64,000 nucleotides of DNA from Thermoanaerobaculia bacterium (GTDB taxonomy: Bacteria > Acidobacteriota > Thermoanaerobaculia > Gp7-AA8). The notes beneath the pieces were generated by a model. That model was not told where the DNA came from, did no database searches, and was given only the letters and a program-made list of their open reading frames with translations. Each line of letters starts with the position of its first letter. The stretch's first letter is position 1. The translations under genes were made by a program, and so were the position numbers. Of this stretch, positions 34,286 to 42,234 are shown piece after piece. The stretch lies in assembly GCA_017883235.1 (NCBI GenBank), contig JADGNY010000003.1, positions 1 through 64,000 on the forward strand. The letters are read 5' to 3'.

Positions 34286-34470
34286 TGCGCTTCGCGCGTT
34301 GACTGCGCTACCGCGCGTTGTCTGCGGCTTCGCCGCGTTGTTTGCGCTTCGCGCGTTGGGTGAGCATTCTCGCGCTCGCCAATGTTGATGTTGACCTGAA
34401 CGCGCGAAGCGCAGATAACGCGCGGTAGCGCAGACAACGCGGCGGAGCCGCAGACAACGCGCGAAGCGCA
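34286..34470. repeat. Inverted clusters of an 18-20 bp hairpin unit, abutting the tgt start codon
   Basis: Four forward units (for example TGCGCTTCGCGCGTTGAC, 34286-34360) are followed after a 39-bp spacer by four units in reverse complement (34400-34470). Each unit is itself a hairpin (GCGC-TTCG-CGC types), and the whole array can fold as one large palindrome. The last unit ends at 34470 and tgt starts at 34471, so no Shine-Dalgarno sequence is left. Confidence 0.92.
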
Positions 34471-35589
34471 ATGAACAGACTGACATTCAGCCTTCTCGGC
34501 ACCGATGGCTCCGCCCGGCGTGGCGAGATCGTGACGGCGCATGGGACGATCCAGACTCCCGTGTTCATGCCGGTTGGGACTCTGGCGTCGGTGAAGGCGC
34601 TGACGACGGAGCAACTGCGGCAGCTCGGGCCGGAGATCATCCTCAATAACACCTATCACCTCATGCTTCGGCCGGGCGTCGATCTGCTCGAGCGCATGGG
34701 TGGCGTCCACCGCTTCATGAACTGGGACCGGGCGGTGCTTTCGGACTCGGGCGGGTTTCAGGTCTTTTCGCTGGCGTCGATCCGCAAGGTTCGGGAGGAG
34801 GGGGTCGAGTTCCGGAGCCATATCGACGGCTCGGCGCACTTTCTCTCGCCGGAAACGTCGATCGACATCCAGCAGCGGATGGGAGTCGACATCGCCATGG
34901 CTTTCGATGAATGCCCGGCCTACGGGATCGCCCATGCCGAGGTGGAGAGGTCAATGGAGCTGACCCACCGCTGGGCGCGGCGCTCGCTGGCGGCGCGAAC
35001 AGGGGCATCGGCGCTTTTCGGCATCGTGCAGGGAGGCATCCATCACGATCTGCGCAAGCGAAGCGCCGAGGAGATCGGGGCCATCGCCTTCGACGGGGTT
35101 GCCATCGGCGGCGTCTCGGTCGGTGAGCCGAAAGAGGAAATGCTCGACGTGATGCGATTCACCGCGCCGCTGCTGCCGGCAGACAAGCCGCGGTATCTGA
35201 TGGGCGTGGGTACCCCCGAGGATCTGCTCGACGGCGTGGCCGCGGGGATCGACATGTTCGACTGCGTGATGCCGACGCGAAACGCCCGGAACGGCTCGCT
35301 CTTTACCAGCTTCGGCAAGGTGGCGATCAAGAACGCGCGCTTCGCCGATGACCCGCGGCCGCTCGATCCGAACTGCTCCTGTGTGACCTGCCGGACGGTG
35401 TCGCGGGCCTACCTTCGACACCTCTACGTCACCGGCGAAATCGCGGCGATGGTTTACAACACCATCCACAACGTCTCGTTTTACCTTGACTTGATGAGGG
35501 GTATTCGGCAATCTATCGCGTCCAACTCTTTGCAGGCTTTTCGCGATGCGTTCCTCTCGCGGGTCGTGAGCGGCGAAGTTGACGCCTGA
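34471..35589 (+). CDS. tgt: tRNA-guanine transglycosylase
   Basis: This is a 372-residue protein, the family norm. It has MPVGTLASVKAL, LNNTYHLMLRPG, DSGGFQVFSL (substrate base site), GGVSVGEPKEEM, the nucleophile region DMFDCVMPTRNARNG and the zinc site CSCVTC followed by the distal His. It inserts preQ1 at the wobble position of GUN-anticodon tRNAs for queuosine. It leads the conserved tgt-yajC-secD-secF block. There is no ribosome binding site because a repeat unit occupies the bases up to the ATG. Confidence 0.98.
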   Translation: MNRLTFSLLGTDGSARRGEIVTAHGTIQTPVFMPVGTLASVKALTTEQLRQLGPEIILNNTYHLMLRPGVDLLERMGGVHRFMNWDRAVLSDSGGFQVFSLASIRKVREEGVEFRSHIDGSAHFLSPETSIDIQQRMGVDIAMAFDECPAYGIAHAEVERSMELTHRWARRSLAARTGASALFGIVQGGIHHDLRKRSAEEIGAIAFDGVAIGGVSVGEPKEEMLDVMRFTAPLLPADKPRYLMGVGTPEDLLDGVAAGIDMFDCVMPTRNARNGSLFTSFGKVAIKNARFADDPRPLDPNCSCVTCRTVSRAYLRHLYVTGEIAAMVYNTIHNVSFYLDLMRGIRQSIASNSLQAFRDAFLSRVVSGEVDA

Positions 35590-35632
35590 CGACAAAGAGC
35601 CCCCGATCAACGAATCAGACAGAAAAGACGAT

Positions 35633-35950
35633 ATGACAGCAATTGCTCTGCTTCTCCAAGCGACCTCCGGCGGCACCGCCGCCTTCCTCATCAACATCCT
35701 GCCGATCGCGGCGATTTTTCTCGTCTTCTACTTCCTGGTCATCGCCCCGGCGAACAAACAGCGGCGAAAGACGGCCGAAATGCTCAGTACGCTCAAAAAG
35801 GGCGACCGCGTCCTGACCTCGGGCGGGATTTACGGGACGGTGCAGGGTGTTGAGGCCGAAGTTGTCTACCTGAAAATCGCCGAGAATGTGAAGGTCAAGG
35901 TTACACGTTCTGCGGTCACCGGAATCATCTCGGGCGATGCGGCGGAGTAA
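35633..35950 (+). CDS. yajC: Preprotein translocase subunit YajC
   Basis: This is a 105-residue protein from ATG 35633; the frame opens earlier inside tgt but those residues are not family-like. One membrane helix (FLINILPIAAIFLVFYFLVI) is followed by APANKQRRKTAEMLSTLKKGDRVLTSGGIYGTV, the YajC signature. It is an accessory part of the SecDF-YajC complex in the inner membrane, between tgt and secD as in most Gram-negatives. Confidence 0.96.
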   Translation: MTAIALLLQATSGGTAAFLINILPIAAIFLVFYFLVIAPANKQRRKTAEMLSTLKKGDRVLTSGGIYGTVQGVEAEVVYLKIAENVKVKVTRSAVTGIISGDAAE

Positions 35951-35976
35951 CCGCTTCCCTTTTTCCTGGAGGAAAC

Positions 35977-37545
35977 TTGACTAGAGGTCTGTTGTGGAAA
36001 GTCATCCTGATCCTGGTTGTCCTCGTCGGCTTCGCCGCCGCGATCATCCCGACCAAAGATAACCCCGAGCCGATCCGCCGCGGCCTTGACCTGAAGGGCG
36101 GTACGCATCTGGTCATGCTCGTGAACGTCGGCGATGCCGTGCGCCTCGAGACCGATCAGGCGTCGGAGATGCTCAAAGCCCAGGCGAAAAAGGGCAACCT
36201 GCCGATCCCGACCACGAAGCGCGTGAATGACACGACGTTCGTCGCCGTCCTTCCCGCCGAGACGCCGACGAACGGGTACGAGACGATCGCCAAGGACTAC
36301 ATCCCGTCGTTCGACGTGAGCCGCACGCCCGAGGGGGCCATGCAGTTCAAGATGAAGACGGCGTCGCAGACGGCCATCGAGCGCGACACGATGACGCACA
36401 CGGTCGAGACAATCGACAACCGCGTCAACGCCCTCGGCGTCACCGAGCCCTACATCGCGCCCGAGGGCAACAACCGCATCGTCATCCAGCTCCCCGGCGT
36501 CGACGATCCGGCGCGCGTGAAGGACATCATCCAGACGACGGCGCAGCTTCAGTTCCGTCTCGTCGAAGGCGAGCCTGCCTCCGACCCGACGGCGGCGCTC
36601 AACAGCGTCGCGCCGAACATGAAGACCGAGGTCGACATCCTGCCTGGCACGCGCGAAGACGCGCTCGGCCGTGCGTCGGGCGTCGAGTATTACGCCGTCC
36701 GCAAAACGGTCCCGGTCACCGGCACGGATCTGAAAAACGCCCGCGTGCAGAAGGGCCAGCTCGGCCAGCCGAATGTCGGCTTCTCGCTCACCCCGGACGG
36801 CGCTCGCAAGTTCGGCGACCTGACGGGTGCGAACATCAAGCGGCGCCTGGCCATCGTTCTCGACAAGAAGGTCGTTTCCGCTCCGGTCATCAACAGCCAG
36901 ATCAACGAGTCGGGTATCATCGAAGGGACCTTCACGCAGCAGCAGGCGGCCGATCTTTCGCTCGTCCTGCGCAGCGGCTCGCTGCCGGCGTCACTGACGC
37001 CGCTGGAAGAGCGCACCGTCGGTCCGTCGCTCGGACGCGATTCGATCCGCCAGGGCGTGCTGGCCTCGCTGGTCGGCTTCATCGCCCTGATCCTGGCCGT
37101 GCTGCTCTACTACAAAGGCGCCGGCATCAACGCGGTGCTGGCGCTGCTTCTGAACCTGGTCATCCTGCTGGGCATGATGTCGATCTTCCACGCGACGCTG
37201 ACACTGCCCGGCATCGCCGGCATCATCCTGACGCTGGGTATGGCCATCGACTCGAACGTCCTCGTCTTCGAGCGCATCCGCGAGGAATTGCGCGATGGCA
37301 AGGTGGTTCGCGCGGCCATCGAGAACGGCTTCTCCCGCGCCTTCGGCACCATCATCGACACGCATATGACGACGATCATCTCGGCGCTCTTCCTCTTCCA
37401 GTTCGGAACGGGGCCGATCAAGGGATTCGCCGTCACGCTGCTCATCGGTCTGTTCGCGTCGGTCTTCACGGCGTTCTTCGTCTCGCGCGTGATCTTCGAC
37501 GTCATCTACAAAGCGCAGAATCGCCCGACCGAGATCAGCATCTAG
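35977..37545 (+). CDS. secD: Protein translocase subunit SecD
   Basis: This is a 522-residue protein with a TTG start at 35977, behind GGAGGAAA. It has an N-terminal helix, then RRGLDLKGGTHLVM (first conserved motif), a periplasmic P1 domain with TIDNRVNALGVTEPYI, and the C-terminal five-helix RND-like block containing GMAIDSNVLVFERIREELRDGK. It uses the proton gradient to help pull preproteins out of SecYEG. It is co-transcribed with yajC and secF. Confidence 0.97.
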   Translation: MTRGLLWKVILILVVLVGFAAAIIPTKDNPEPIRRGLDLKGGTHLVMLVNVGDAVRLETDQASEMLKAQAKKGNLPIPTTKRVNDTTFVAVLPAETPTNGYETIAKDYIPSFDVSRTPEGAMQFKMKTASQTAIERDTMTHTVETIDNRVNALGVTEPYIAPEGNNRIVIQLPGVDDPARVKDIIQTTAQLQFRLVEGEPASDPTAALNSVAPNMKTEVDILPGTREDALGRASGVEYYAVRKTVPVTGTDLKNARVQKGQLGQPNVGFSLTPDGARKFGDLTGANIKRRLAIVLDKKVVSAPVINSQINESGIIEGTFTQQQAADLSLVLRSGSLPASLTPLEERTVGPSLGRDSIRQGVLASLVGFIALILAVLLYYKGAGINAVLALLLNLVILLGMMSIFHATLTLPGIAGIILTLGMAIDSNVLVFERIREELRDGKVVRAAIENGFSRAFGTIIDTHMTTIISALFLFQFGTGPIKGFAVTLLIGLFASVFTAFFVSRVIFDVIYKAQNRPTEISI

Positions 37546-37566
37546 GAAAGGCGAGGAGAGATACCC

Positions 37567-38790
37567 ATGCAGATATTCGTCAATTCCAAGTTCGACTTCG
37601 TACGCTGGCGTTTTTACGCCGTGTCGTTCTCCCTTCTTTTCATGCTCCTCGGGCTGGCGATGTTCCTGAAGCACGGCGTCAACTGGGGAATCGACTTCGC
37701 CGGCGGCGCCACCGTGACCCTGAAGTTCCGCGACGCGGTTGTTCCGATGGACCGTCTTCGCGCCGACCTCGCGGACGCCTCGATCCAGCAGTACGGCAAG
37801 GCTGATGACCGCGCCGTGTTGATCCGGCTTCCGGAGCTGAAGAAGGAAGTCGACTACGCCGGTCTGGTCGTGGCGAAGTTGAATGCCGATCTGAACCCCC
37901 AGTCGACCACGAAGCTCGATCTGAACTTCAACGGCGGCGACCGGCTGGCTGAGCTTCTCTCCTCGATCGATCCGGAGGCGAAAGGAACGGTTCCAACCGC
38001 CAAGGACTACTACCGGGACGTCGCCCAGAACGTCATCAACAAGCGCTCGGAAGTCGGTATCTTCACGAACATGGCACAGGTGACTTCGGCTCCCGGCGTG
38101 ACGACGAGAATCGCCGGCGTGCTGAACGAAAAGACCTTCCTCGGTGCCTTCAACGTGCTCAATCAGGAGACGGTCGGACCGCAGGTTGGCCATGACCTGC
38201 AGCAGAAGGCCATCTGGGCCGTCGTCCTCTCGACGCTGGCCATGGGCCTCTACCTCTGGCTTCGCTTCGATCTGATGTTCGGCGCCTCAGCCATCGTCTG
38301 CATCGTTCATGACGTGCTGATGTCGCTGGCCTTCCTGATGATGATCAACGGCGAGTTCTCGCTGAATATCGTCGCGGCGCTGCTGCTCATCGTCGGTTTC
38401 TCGATCAACGACACGGTGGTCATGTACGACCGCGTCCGCGAGAACAAGCGGAAGCTGAAGACGCGCATGACGCTGGATGAACAGCTCAATCTGGCCATGA
38501 ACCAGACGCTGTCACGGACGATCCTGACCTCCGGCTCAGTGGTCATCGTCCTGGTGGCACTGCTCCTCTTCGGCGGCAAGGTGATCCACGAGTTCGCCTG
38601 GATCCTGCTCATCGGTGTTCTGGCCGGTACGTACTCGACGGTTACGATCGTCCCCGCGGTCGCCATCGCTTGGAACAATCTGACCGGCCGCACGCACGAC
38701 CTTTCCGGCCCGGTGGCGCGGACGCGTACCGACAATCCGCCGCGCCAGGAGACGCCTACGCCGCAGCAGCGGAAACGCAAGGCGGGTTAA
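37567..38790 (+). CDS. secF: Protein translocase subunit SecF
   Basis: This is a 407-residue protein. It has the N-terminal helix, GINWGIDFAGGA-type motif (here GVNWGIDFAGGATVTLKF), a periplasmic loop longer than in E. coli SecF, and the C-terminal helices with VGFSINDTVVMYDRVRENKRK and TLSRTILTSGSVVIVL. The last 40 residues are a polar Arg/Pro/Gln-rich extension. It is the partner of SecD, 21 bp downstream, and is followed by an intrinsic terminator. Confidence 0.97.
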   Translation: MQIFVNSKFDFVRWRFYAVSFSLLFMLLGLAMFLKHGVNWGIDFAGGATVTLKFRDAVVPMDRLRADLADASIQQYGKADDRAVLIRLPELKKEVDYAGLVVAKLNADLNPQSTTKLDLNFNGGDRLAELLSSIDPEAKGTVPTAKDYYRDVAQNVINKRSEVGIFTNMAQVTSAPGVTTRIAGVLNEKTFLGAFNVLNQETVGPQVGHDLQQKAIWAVVLSTLAMGLYLWLRFDLMFGASAIVCIVHDVLMSLAFLMMINGEFSLNIVAALLLIVGFSINDTVVMYDRVRENKRKLKTRMTLDEQLNLAMNQTLSRTILTSGSVVIVLVALLLFGGKVIHEFAWILLIGVLAGTYSTVTIVPAVAIAWNNLTGRTHDLSGPVARTRTDNPPRQETPTPQQRKRKAG

Positions 38791-38816
38791 GGGATCAACG
38801 AAGATTCAACAAAAGA

Positions 38817-38843
38817 CGCCGCCGGTTTCGGCGGCGTTTCCTT
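38817..38843 (+). terminator. Rho-independent terminator after secF
   Basis: The stem CGCCGCCG / CGGCGGCG around a short loop is followed by TTTCCTTTT. It ends the tgt-yajC-secD-secF transcript. Confidence 0.85.
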
Positions 38844-38915
38844 TTGGTCGTGGAAACGCGACTCGTACGAATCACTCTCGCTCTACTCGGGTGACTCGGG
38901 GTTAGAATCAACGCT

Positions 38916-39170
38916 ATGAGAATCTCATCGGGCAAGGTTGTCGACGGCCAGATCGTGTATGAGGGCGAGTTTCCGGAAGGAGCCGAAGTCACCGTGATCG
39001 CGCGCGATGACGAGGAGACGTTCGACGTCAGTCCAGAACTGCGCGCCGTTCTCTTGCAATCGATCGCAGAATGCGAACGGGGAGAGACCATTTCGGGCGA
39101 CGATCTGATCCGCGAGATGCGCAGCCGCGAAGGCAGCGTTTTGCGTCCTCTTACAAGGGGTGATGTTTAG
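38916..39170 (+). CDS. Small antitoxin-like protein
   Basis: This is an 84-residue protein. The N-terminal beta hairpin MRISSGKVVDGQIVYEGEFPEGAEVTVIARDDEE and the helical half (SPELRAVLLQSIAECERGETISGDDLIREM) match a widespread family of short proteins often found beside RelE/ParE-type toxins. No toxin gene follows here, so it may be an orphan antitoxin. Resemblance is by pattern only. Confidence 0.72.
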   Translation: MRISSGKVVDGQIVYEGEFPEGAEVTVIARDDEETFDVSPELRAVLLQSIAECERGETISGDDLIREMRSREGSVLRPLTRGDV

Positions 39171-39267
39171 AATCGGCGAGAGCGAGTTGAAACCGGCATG
39201 AACCGCTGCGCTGCTGTATGGCCCGCCGGTGATCTGTATATCGGAAGGGACTCATCGAGGGATAGCC

Positions 39268-39447
39268 ATGTGGGAAGACCCAATCGTGAAGGAAACCCGC
39301 GCCGCGCGCGAGGAACTACTGGAGCGCTTCAACTACGACCTAGATGCGCTTTGTGACTACCTCAATGAAATCGGCCACCAGAGCGGGAAGAAGGCCGTAA
39401 CTCTCGAACCACGCCGTCCCGCGGAAGCATCGCGCAAGGTGTCATAG
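39268..39447 (+). CDS. Small protein of the MWEDPIVKE family, copy 1
   Basis: This is a 59-residue protein from ATG 39268, preceded by GAGGGA. It begins MWEDPIVKETRAAREELLER, followed by FNYDLDALCDYLNE and a basic tail. A second copy stands at 46674 and a third decayed one at 47605. Such proteins are common in Acidobacteriota and cyanobacteria, usually in toxin-antitoxin-like contexts. No catalytic motif. Function unknown. Confidence 0.75.
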   Translation: MWEDPIVKETRAAREELLERFNYDLDALCDYLNEIGHQSGKKAVTLEPRRPAEASRKVS

Positions 39448-39514
39448 TGGCAGGCATATTCTAGTTCACGTCGCACCCCAGTCGTCACGCAGATTGGACG
39501 CGACACATCACGCA

Positions 39515-40351
39515 ATGTTCACTTGCTTCTATTATTGGCTCATTCAGCCGCTTCGTGCTGCGTATGACGATACAGCCTCCTCCGTTCCCCTGATGTCAAC
39601 TACACTATCCACCTCTGACTTCGCCGAAATCACGCTTGGGATATTCGGCGACGGCATCGGCCCAAGTTACGCCCGCCTCGTCGTGCCAAATCTCGTAAGC
39701 GAGACGATCCCACCTGAATTGCTACCGCTACTTCAGGCTGTCCGCGAGCACCTGTTGTCAACGCTACGGCTCACTCTCCATCCTGAAGCAGCGTTGTGGG
39801 AACGGCCTCTTTGGACGTTCTGGACGGGCCCAGCGGCGAATCGACTAGCCTTCACTCTCACACAACACTTTGCCAACCCCTCATTCGACGCCGAACGCGC
39901 GCGGAGGGTCTTCGATAGTACCTTCGATATGCGCGACGAAGTACGCCTCTTCGTGGACGGTGGCGACACTCACATCCCACTTCAATACAGATACTTATCG
40001 CTGTACAAGATCATCGAACTACACTTTAAAACCCGTGGCCAGTGGCGCCAGCAAGAAGTGGAAGAGTTTTTCAGTAGCTTCGCCGAACGCTTTCGTGAGA
40101 GAGGCATTCACGCGAAGCCATTCACCTATCTTACGGGAGTTCGCGATCGCTGTGCTCACGTCAAGACTGGTCGAACGCACGAGCGAATTGGTGTAACGCA
40201 TCTTAGCCAGAAAGATCTTGCGAGAGTAAACGATGTCATGCCGCTGGCCGGCGACATCGCCATAGCCATCCTGAACATGCGTGGCAAAGGCAAAGCTACG
40301 GTTGAGCGTCGATCGGAATCGTGGCTCCAGTGGCAGTATCCGAAAGGTTGA
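39515..40351 (+). CDS. Putative HEPN-domain protein
   Basis: This is about 278 residues if ATG 39515 is used; ATG 39593 is also possible and no start has a clear ribosome binding site. The C-terminal helical region has RYLSLYKIIELHFKTRGQW and then LTGVRDRCAHVKTG. The RDRCAH string fits the RX4H motif of HEPN ribonucleases. The DNA is less GC-rich than its surroundings. A second orphan gene follows 7 bp later, as expected for a toxin-antitoxin or defence pair. The HEPN assignment rests on this one motif and the helical context. Confidence 0.6.
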   Translation: MFTCFYYWLIQPLRAAYDDTASSVPLMSTTLSTSDFAEITLGIFGDGIGPSYARLVVPNLVSETIPPELLPLLQAVREHLLSTLRLTLHPEAALWERPLWTFWTGPAANRLAFTLTQHFANPSFDAERARRVFDSTFDMRDEVRLFVDGGDTHIPLQYRYLSLYKIIELHFKTRGQWRQQEVEEFFSSFAERFRERGIHAKPFTYLTGVRDRCAHVKTGRTHERIGVTHLSQKDLARVNDVMPLAGDIAIAILNMRGKGKATVERRSESWLQWQYPKG

Positions 40352-40358
40352 CCACGCT

Positions 40359-41117
40359 ATGACCTTGACTTCCATTAGCCTCGGCTACGACCTCATCTGC
40401 GACGAGGACACGTCATTTGAGTCTGCTCCTCCTTTGCAATTCTCTTCAGCAGTCTGCGATATCGAAGTTGCAGACGGCAAACTTGAAGCGCACTTGAAGG
40501 GTGCCTACTCGTCCGTTGAGGAGGCGCGGGCGGTAGTTGAGCCTCTGCTCCGAGCCTGGATAATCCGGAATGGAGTTTCGGTCGGCCGATCGGAGTTTCG
40601 AGTTAAGTCCACCTTCGCTTCTTACTTTTTAGATCGGCCCCCCGACAGTCTCTTGACGCTGGGCACGCCAACGATCACATTTTTAGCGGCGGGGCGCCTC
40701 CAAATTACTTTGCGCAACAAGTATCCCGACTTCCCTGCAGATTTCATCGCGTCTCCGCTCGTTGAGACGCTCTGGCATCGATATCGCGGTCATCTGTTGG
40801 GGCGCGAGCCGCTACTTTCCATGGCCTATTTTTGTTTGACTGCAGTCCAGATAGAAGCCGGAGGGAGACACCAAGCCTATGCTCAGTTCGGGGTTGAGGA
40901 GGGGGTCCTCAGAAAGATCGGCGAGCTTACATCCAGACACGGGGATGATCGGTCAGCACGTAAAGTCGTGCGAAACCAGCTACCGCTAACCGGGCAAGAA
41001 CAGAGATGGCTAGAAGCAGCTGTTAAGGCGTTGATTCTTCGCATCGGCGGGGCATCCGCAAATGTGTTGGCGACATTACGATTGACAGACTTGCCGCTCA
41101 TCGTAGGCAGCGCATGA
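40359..41117 (+). CDS. Uncharacterised protein paired with the HEPN-like gene
   Basis: This is a 252-residue protein from ATG 40359. It has a beta-rich N-terminal half (SISLGYDLICDEDTSFESAP, FSSAVCDIEVADGKLEAHLK) and a helical C-terminal half (LLSMAYFCLTAVQIEAGGRH, EGVLRKIGELTSRHG). No family is recognised. The tight spacing to the upstream gene and the shared lower GC content indicate that they moved together. It could be the regulator or antitoxin of the pair. Confidence 0.6.
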   Translation: MTLTSISLGYDLICDEDTSFESAPPLQFSSAVCDIEVADGKLEAHLKGAYSSVEEARAVVEPLLRAWIIRNGVSVGRSEFRVKSTFASYFLDRPPDSLLTLGTPTITFLAAGRLQITLRNKYPDFPADFIASPLVETLWHRYRGHLLGREPLLSMAYFCLTAVQIEAGGRHQAYAQFGVEEGVLRKIGELTSRHGDDRSARKVVRNQLPLTGQEQRWLEAAVKALILRIGGASANVLATLRLTDLPLIVGSA

Positions 41118-41152
41118 TTGAGAAACAGAAGCGCGGTTAGGGTAGGTGCGGC

Positions 41153-42020
41153 TTAAATGGCACTGAGCAAGCGATACCATAATAGGAGAGCAGGCTCCGA
41201 TCGTGGCACGGTGTCGGTGATCGCAGTGTGGCCCGAGGGATTCACGACTCGATCAGCGGACGCGATCTGGTGATCGCCTCTCATCAAATTCGGCACCTTC
41301 ACGCGAACGCCGCTGGCTTGATCGAAGGCCTCGCCTTCGCTGACGAAGGCGACCAATGGCGACGGCACCCCATTGCCGCCGAAGTTCCGTAGCGTGCCTT
41401 CGTCGGCACACTGGAAACGAAGGCGCTCTTTACTAGCCGTGGTCTCGATCTCCACGAACGTGGCCGTCCCGCCTTCTGGATCCAACCACATCGGACCGGT
41501 CCCGTGACGCGTGCCGAGCGCGGCGGCTTGCGCGTCCACCATCCGGGCAGCGTGCGCGTCAGGGGCGGGGTTAGCAGGCTCGCGACCTCAGCCTGATTGC
41601 CATCGCGCAGCAATTCGACCAGATGCGAGACCTTCGCGTTGTGCTCTGCCACGCGCGGCACAGCGCCGGCCATCGCATTGATCCGCTCCCCTTCGACCCG
41701 GAACCACGAACGGCCTTGCGAATCGCGCTCCACACTGCGTGGCAGATCGAGGGTCACGGTCCGCGGAGCATCGACCTGCAGGATCGCGCGCAGGCGATGC
41801 GCGGCGATCGACGCGAATGGCTGTCCGGCGAATTCGTTCGCGTTCGTGGCCACGACGAGAGTGCGGTCGTTCTCGCGGTCATGGAACATCATCGCGCCGT
41901 GGCCGACGGCATCGTCATCGCCGCCGTGGCCGGTGAAGGGGCCCGTCGCCTCCAACGCGATCGTAGCGTGCTCACCGAACGGCTTGCGGCAGCGATCACG
42001 ATAACGGCGCTTGCCGCCCC
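41153..42020 (-). pseudogene. Broken serine hydrolase (beta-lactamase-fold) gene
   Basis: Two minus-strand frames make up the C-terminal half of a class-C-like serine hydrolase. ATIALEATGPFTGHGGDDDAVGHGAMMFHDRENDRTLVVATN contains the HGG third box. After a frameshift near 41540 the rest reads LDPEGGTATFVEIETTASKERLRF and so on. The domain with the SxxK and YxN motifs is missing. It is therefore both truncated and frameshifted. Confidence 0.7.
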
Positions 42021-42234
42021 CGAAGTCGATGCCGTCGTCTGCGCCGCTCTCACCATCGGGGCGCTCGCCACCGCAAGTCTGGAGCGTGTGGTGGCGAGGC
42101 ACGGTTGGATGGGGTTAGGTAGATAGGGGAAAGGAGGCATTATCCGCGTGACTCACAGGATAAGGTGATCGACGACGGAGGGACGACCGATACAACTTGA
42201 TAGACTCAGCGTTCCGACAGGAGAAACCCTATCC

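Noticed and set aside
33406-34935. Long minus-strand frame of 509 codons over lolA and tgt
   Set aside because: It lies opposite two well-supported genes, has no domain and crosses the palindromic array; it arises from GC-rich codon bias.
36991-38193. 400-codon minus-strand frame across secD and secF
   Set aside because: It is the antisense shadow of SecD/SecF, with low-complexity Asp/Arg/Glu composition typical of such shadows.
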